Source: Flavobacteriaceae bacterium (GTDB lineage: Bacteria; Bacteroidota; Bacteroidia; Flavobacteriales; Flavobacteriaceae). From it: a stretch of 64,000 bases of DNA. The first letter of the stretch is position 1; each line of letters begins with the position of its first letter. This document shows positions 59,863-64,000 of the stretch, piece by piece. Under the pieces are notes generated by a model that worked only from the letters and a program-made list of their open reading frames with translations, made no database searches and was not told the DNA's origin. Location of the stretch: positions 186,001 to 250,000 of the forward strand of contig JANQNQ010000005.1 of NCBI GenBank assembly GCA_028279515.1. Direction: 5' to 3'. The position numbers and the translations under genes are program-made.

Positions 59863-62742
59863 CTACTCTTTTATAAGCTTTAAGGTGTTTTGTTTCCCTT
59901 CAAATTTGACTTTGACAAAATAGATTCCTCGAGATAGGTCATCAATAGTAAATACATACCCGGCATTGAAGTTATCTTCAAAAACCTTTACCAGTTTTCC
60001 ACTAATGTCGAAGATATGAACTTGTTCTACATTCTTCGTAATAGCAAATTGGGATGCTGAAGGATTTGGATACATGGCAATGCGGTCTTCATCAATGATA
60101 CTATCAACAGACAAGGTGGTCGCGTTGTTTCCAAATATTCTGAATTGTCCAGCAGGGATGGAAATAGGGTCGGTCGTACTTGAAACGTTCAGTACACTAT
60201 TGTCCATTAGATCGTACCAGGTTCCGGTATACGGAAAACCCGGAACAATACTTTGAGTGGTGACATTAAAGTTAGCAACTACAATGACATCTTTAATACC
60301 AGTATTAGGAAGGGTAGCATCACTAATGTGGATGATCGGGTAGTAGTCGTTGTTGTTATACGAACTAATAGTGTAATCTCCTTCAAATACATCTTCATTG
60401 ATCTTAAGGTCGATCAAGCGACTCCAATCGTTATAGATCTGTGATCTATTGGTATCAGAGAGCCAGTTATTGGCCCATTGCGGCTGTGGCTTCGTATCTA
60501 GCTTACAATCACCAGCGGTAGCATCTGTATTGGTGTTGACCGTTCCGTTTGTACAGGTAAAGATGGAGTTCTCCATTCCTAATGCTGCAAAGTGCCAGAT
60601 CATTTTTGGACCTGGAATCATAATCGAAGTAGCTCCCAGTGCTGACATTCTTGAAAGTGCTGTGTCAAGGTCAGTGACATCATGAGAACCTACAGTTGCA
60701 TTACCAAATTGCAAATTTTTATACATCAAGCGTTCTTCGTCATGACTTTCTGCATATCCCATCAGGCGGTTTGCGGTAAACCCGTGACTATCGCTTCCCA
60801 TACGGTCGATGTCTGCGTTGGTGTTGTACCCCATGGTCAATTGATTGTATTGGTCGGTCATCTTACCCCACATCATAATGCCTTTACCTTCGGCGATGCG
60901 GTAGTTGGCCCATTCTTGTTCTTCTGCGTCTGTACCGAGATGCTCAAAGATTACATAATGATCATCGTCTATTGTCCATGTGTGATCGGCGTACTCTTTT
61001 AAAACAGCTACGCGATCTGCTTGAAATGCATTGGTGCACCCTTCATCTGCACTCGAACAGTTTTGGGTGAAACCTTTTGTAAGGTCCCATCGAAAACCAT
61101 CGATTTTGAATTCTTCAATCCAATATTGAGTCACTCGCTTGGTATAATCTTTTGTCAAGGTGCTCGAATGGTCAAAGTCTGACCCTACATTATATGAATG
61201 CGTGGGTGCCGTATTGAAATACGGATTGTCGCTTGCAGGCTCTCCCCATCCGTCACCATCGGCATCATCCATCCACATTCTTACTAGCGGATTCCTTCCA
61301 AAGGCATGATTCAAAGCGATGTCTAAAATTACCGCAATGCCATTTTGATGGCAGAGGTCAACGAACTCTTTGAATTTGTCCGACGTACCGTAAAACTTGT
61401 CCAAAGCCATGTGAAATGAGGTGTTGTATCCCCAGCTCTCGTTTCCTTCAAACTCCATGATAGGCATTAACTGGATAGCGTTCACATTTAGATTTTTGAA
61501 ATAGTCTATACGATCTATAAGGTCTTGATAATTGCGATTGGCATCGAAATCTCTGATTAACACTTCGTAAACTATCAAATCTTCCTTCTTAGGCTTGGTA
61601 AAATTGGTCACCACCCAAGGGTACTCAGTTTGTCCTGTTTGTAGCACCGTTACCTCTCGTTCTTGTCCCGAAGGATAGGCCGGAAGGTTAGGATAGGTGC
61701 TTGACGGAATAAACGGGTCATCGAAAGGTGACAGTACCAATGTCGAAAATGGATCGGCGGTTTTCACCAATGAAGGAGAGTTAGCGGCAGGTGTTTTATC
61801 AACTACCCAATACTGAAAAGTTTCAATCTTCTGGGAAGTTAGCCCTGTCAATTCGACCCAGAACTTGCTACTGCGCGTGGGATCTCTTTTCATGGCATAG
61901 GAAGTATTCGGTTGCCAGTTGTTGAAGCTTCCGGAAACGTACACGAAATCCTTCCCCGGAGCATATAAAACTAGCGTTGCTTTTGTGGGGTCTGTACTGT
62001 CATAATTGATACCGTCCTCAAAGTCCATGGACATTACAGCGAAAGTGGTGCCAGGGTCTACCAATGCCGAAAAGTTCTTAGTAATGATAGAACCTCCTTG
62101 GTCTACCTCCAATTCATAGGTTTGGTTGGCAGTAATGTTGGTATGGGTGTAGGAATAATTAGAGATTCCGTTTTGTGTATCCAATACAGCGCCATTAGCT
62201 CGTAATGTATAATTAGCGTTTCCGCCTGTATTTTGAGCGGTGATGCTAAAGTTGTCTCCTGAAGATAGAATGGTAGTCGAGTTGTTTGCCGGACTGTTCA
62301 AAACAACTTGAAAGGCTCCAACATCAACAGTGATGTCTTGTGACTTTTTATCGCCAGTTCCGTCTTTGGCCTTGACCAAAAAGCCGATTCTTCCGATTCC
62401 TGTTCTACTATAAAAAGTGGAAGGCACAAAAGAAATGGTATACGTGTCACTGCCACTGTTATATGTCAATCGATTCGCTTCGTCTGAATTGGTCCAGCTA
62501 CCGTTAGTAGGACAATCTTGAATGTTGGCGAGATTGAGGTCAAAAGACCATGCCCAAAGATATAGGGCATTACCTGTGACGCCCCAGGCGGCCTCGTTAA
62601 TGCTGCTTCCATCAAATGTGATGGTGATGTTGTCTGTCTCTTCAAATGTTGATGGCGATACCGAATAGCTCACTGTCTGTTGTTGGGCAAATGAAAAGCA
62701 TGATATGGTTAAAATGAATAGACTGAGTAGTTTTTTCATCAT
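59863..62742 (-). CDS. T9SS-secreted GH13 alpha-amylase
   Basis: A 959-residue secreted alpha-glucan hydrolase. A signal peptide (KKLLSLFILTISCFSFAQ) precedes a DUF4961-like N-terminal domain (to about 145), an Ig-like segment and a CBM48-type domain (about 255-335; FVYVSGSFNNWQPN). The GH13 barrel (about 385-800) has DIALNH (474-479), the nucleophile Asp553 (GFRWD), the acid/base Glu600 (VIFEHLG) and the transition-state Asp668 (ESHDEE). The C-terminus is a type A T9SS sorting domain (MYPNPSASQF to KLIKE), so the enzyme goes to the cell surface or outside. It follows the SusE/F-like gene by 97 bases and is the last gene of its operon. Confidence 0.95.
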   Translation of the reverse strand: MMKKLLSLFILTISCFSFAQQQTVSYSVSPSTFEETDNITITFDGSSINEAAWGVTGNALYLWAWSFDLNLANIQDCPTNGSWTNSDEANRLTYNSGSDTYTISFVPSTFYSRTGIGRIGFLVKAKDGTGDKKSQDITVDVGAFQVVLNSPANNSTTILSSGDNFSITAQNTGGNANYTLRANGAVLDTQNGISNYSYTHTNITANQTYELEVDQGGSIITKNFSALVDPGTTFAVMSMDFEDGINYDSTDPTKATLVLYAPGKDFVYVSGSFNNWQPNTSYAMKRDPTRSSKFWVELTGLTSQKIETFQYWVVDKTPAANSPSLVKTADPFSTLVLSPFDDPFIPSSTYPNLPAYPSGQEREVTVLQTGQTEYPWVVTNFTKPKKEDLIVYEVLIRDFDANRNYQDLIDRIDYFKNLNVNAIQLMPIMEFEGNESWGYNTSFHMALDKFYGTSDKFKEFVDLCHQNGIAVILDIALNHAFGRNPLVRMWMDDADGDGWGEPASDNPYFNTAPTHSYNVGSDFDHSSTLTKDYTKRVTQYWIEEFKIDGFRWDLTKGFTQNCSSADEGCTNAFQADRVAVLKEYADHTWTIDDDHYVIFEHLGTDAEEQEWANYRIAEGKGIMMWGKMTDQYNQLTMGYNTNADIDRMGSDSHGFTANRLMGYAESHDEERLMYKNLQFGNATVGSHDVTDLDTALSRMSALGATSIMIPGPKMIWHFAALGMENSIFTCTNGTVNTNTDATAGDCKLDTKPQPQWANNWLSDTNRSQIYNDWSRLIDLKINEDVFEGDYTISSYNNNDYYPIIHISDATLPNTGIKDVIVVANFNVTTQSIVPGFPYTGTWYDLMDNSVLNVSSTTDPISIPAGQFRIFGNNATTLSVDSIIDEDRIAMYPNPSASQFAITKNVEQVHIFDISGKLVKVFEDNFNAGYVFTIDDLSRGIYFVKVKFEGKQNTLKLIKE

Positions 62743-62788
62743 AAAGATTTTAGTGGTTTTGGGGTATGAACCCTACTTGACAAAACAC

Positions 62789-62817
62789 CAAGAGGCTGTA
62801 TTGAATACAACCTCTTG
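62789..62817 (-). promoter_or_regulatory. Intercistronic hairpin between susE/F-like and amylase genes
   Basis: CAAGAGG (62789-62795) pairs with CCTCTTG (62811-62817), with TGTAT and ATACA extending the stem inside after one mismatch. It is not followed by a clean T run, so it may stabilise or divide the transcript more than end it. Confidence 0.45.
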
Positions 62818-62839
62818 ATTATTTGCCTAATTACCCATT

Positions 62840-64000
62840 TTATTGAATGGTATATGTATTATCGTTGAAGTTCAACGTGATGTCGTAAACCCCTGCGGTT
62901 ACGACAATGTTAGCACCATTGGCCTCAAGAGTACCGTCGGCACCGTCGTCTCCGATGTTGTTACCCCAATCTTCGTTGACTCTGAATTTGATTTCACCGT
63001 CAACGAGTGTAACGTTCTCGGCAAACCAAACACCTTCAGCTAATTCTGTAAAGGAGGCGTCTGGTCCGGCGTTACCCCAATCGTTATATCCAGAACCTAC
63101 TACACCCCAGATATCTGTAGCTTCTACTGTGTAGGCCAATGTTTCCATGTCCATAGTGACCATGTAGAATCCAGCAGTAGTAACGATGTTAGCACCGTTA
63201 AGCTCAAGCGTACCGTCAGCACCATCATCACCGTAGTTTGTTCCCCAATCGTTGTTGAGACGTAACTTCATTTCGCCATCCAAAAGTTTTACACCTACCT
63301 TAAAAGTATTGGTAGTGTAATCGTAGAATAGCTTTGCATCTGGTCCGGCATTGCCCCAATCGTTCCAAGCCGATCCGACAATTCCGATTGAGAAGGCCTC
63401 AATGGTGTACGTATTGTCGTTTAGGTTGATCGTGATCTTGTAGTCGCCAGCTGTTACAGCAATGTTGTCTCCACCAGCGTCTAACGTTCCGTCGGCACCT
63501 GTGTCTCCAAAGTTATTGGCCCAGTCGTTATTTTCTCTAAACTTGATTTCTCCGTTGATCAGGTTTGCGTACGCAACAAATACGTTGGCTGCGTCTGTTG
63601 TGTAAAAAGGTAAATCTGGTGTGGCTCCCCAATCATTGGCAGCCGATCCTACAATACCCCAAGACGAAAGCTCAACTCCTGAACCACCATCTCCTGTGGC
63701 TTCTATCAATGTGATATTCAAGGCAATTGGGTCAGAAGTTGACGAGATGCCAGCAGTGGCTCCGTCGTCACCGATGAACGCACGTACTCTAAAGTATACT
63801 GTTCCGGTGTTGTTAGGTTCTCCAGCACCATCTGTAGTTGCTGGGTCTGCATCCAATCCTAAGGTCTCTGCCATAGTAAGTAATGTACTTACACGTACAG
63901 AATGGTTGGTTTCACCCAAGGTTCCTGAGTCGTATTCTACGGCCCCGAAAGTTTGGTCAGTAGACCCTTCGAAAATGTAGCTGATCGGTGTTTGTGCACC
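62840..64000 (-). CDS. SusE/SusF-like starch-binding outer-membrane protein, C-terminal part
   Basis: Partial gene that runs off the right edge; 386 residues are visible and the frame is open to base 64000 (the visible N-terminal part reads GAQTPISYIFEGSTDQ). After an Ig-like segment (about 1-110) come three tandem modules of about 90 residues that begin WGIVGSAANDWG, IGIVGSAWNDWG and WGVVGSGYNDWG and share GEIKFRENNDW / GEMKLRLNNDW / GEIKFRVNEDW. These are SusE/F-type carbohydrate-binding modules, with the Trp and Asn of each giving the starch platform. It is upstream of the amylase in the same operon, so the ligand is most likely an alpha-glucan. Confidence 0.88.
   Translation of the reverse strand, partial: GAQTPISYIFEGSTDQTFGAVEYDSGTLGETNHSVRVSTLLTMAETLGLDADPATTDGAGEPNNTGTVYFRVRAFIGDDGATAGISSTSDPIALNITLIEATGDGGSGVELSSWGIVGSAANDWGATPDLPFYTTDAANVFVAYANLINGEIKFRENNDWANNFGDTGADGTLDAGGDNIAVTAGDYKITINLNDNTYTIEAFSIGIVGSAWNDWGNAGPDAKLFYDYTTNTFKVGVKLLDGEMKLRLNNDWGTNYGDDGADGTLELNGANIVTTAGFYMVTMDMETLAYTVEATDIWGVVGSGYNDWGNAGPDASFTELAEGVWFAENVTLVDGEIKFRVNEDWGNNIGDDGADGTLEANGANIVVTAGVYDITLNFNDNTYTIQ

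Overview
The window comes from a member of the Bacteroidota, almost certainly a flavobacterium (Flavobacteriaceae, marine type). The evidence is: four proteins with type IX secretion (T9SS) type A C-terminal sorting domains, SusC/SusD pairs, TonB receptors with carboxypeptidase-like N-terminal domains, sigma factor sites of the TAnnTTTG type, few Shine-Dalgarno sequences and moderate-to-low GC. No genus is named, because no marker gene allows it. I see no rRNA, tRNA, CRISPR array, insertion sequence or prophage.

Layout. 1-242 holds the N-terminus of a LuxE/PaaK-type acyltransferase. 639-4603 is an accessory locus: a 679-aa DUF4157 (eCIS-associated) protein with two HExxH motifs and a LysM domain, a HEAT-like protein behind it, and a divergent helix-hairpin-helix protein. 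5159-14515 carries three large T9SS cargo proteins, two of which share an N-terminal domain. 14730-23911 looks like a phosphate-limitation module: a PiT transporter with a PhoU-like tail, a small MORN-type exported protein, a beta-helix lipoprotein, a TonB receptor and a PhoB/PhoR-type pair. Three intergenic sites here carry TGTTACC-like half-sites in 11-bp phase, which I propose as the Pho box of this organism.

23885-31305 is housekeeping and redox: a glycosyltransferase, TrmB, an alkyltransferase-like protein, Mrp, NifU, and a ferredoxin reductase / membrane hydroxylase / ferredoxin set that forms a plausible electron chain, followed by a convergent acyltransferase. 31383-40932 is signalling and phosphoester chemistry: a membrane AraC-type regulator, a calcineurin-like phosphoesterase, a GAF protein, an HD-PycTM fusion, and a 1227-aa lipoprotein that joins a metallophosphoesterase, a kinase-like middle and an outer-membrane barrel. 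41086-41460 is a DUF559 endonuclease bracketed by palindromic repeats.

41703-59541 is a SusC/SusD locus whose downstream genes are three tandem, overlapping 1100-aa FG-GAP/UnbV lipoproteins and a vanadium-haloperoxidase-like lipoprotein, with a LacI-type palindrome upstream of susC. 59863-64000 is the end of an alpha-glucan utilisation operon: SusE/F-like binding protein and a T9SS-exported GH13 amylase, closed by a terminator.

The most interesting unexplained structure is a set of dispersed intergenic elements (243-638, 12606-12655, 26043-26327, 40952-41078, 41562-41698). Two families share one plan: a conserved left arm, a variable hairpin whose sequence differs in every copy while staying self-complementary, and a conserved right hairpin.
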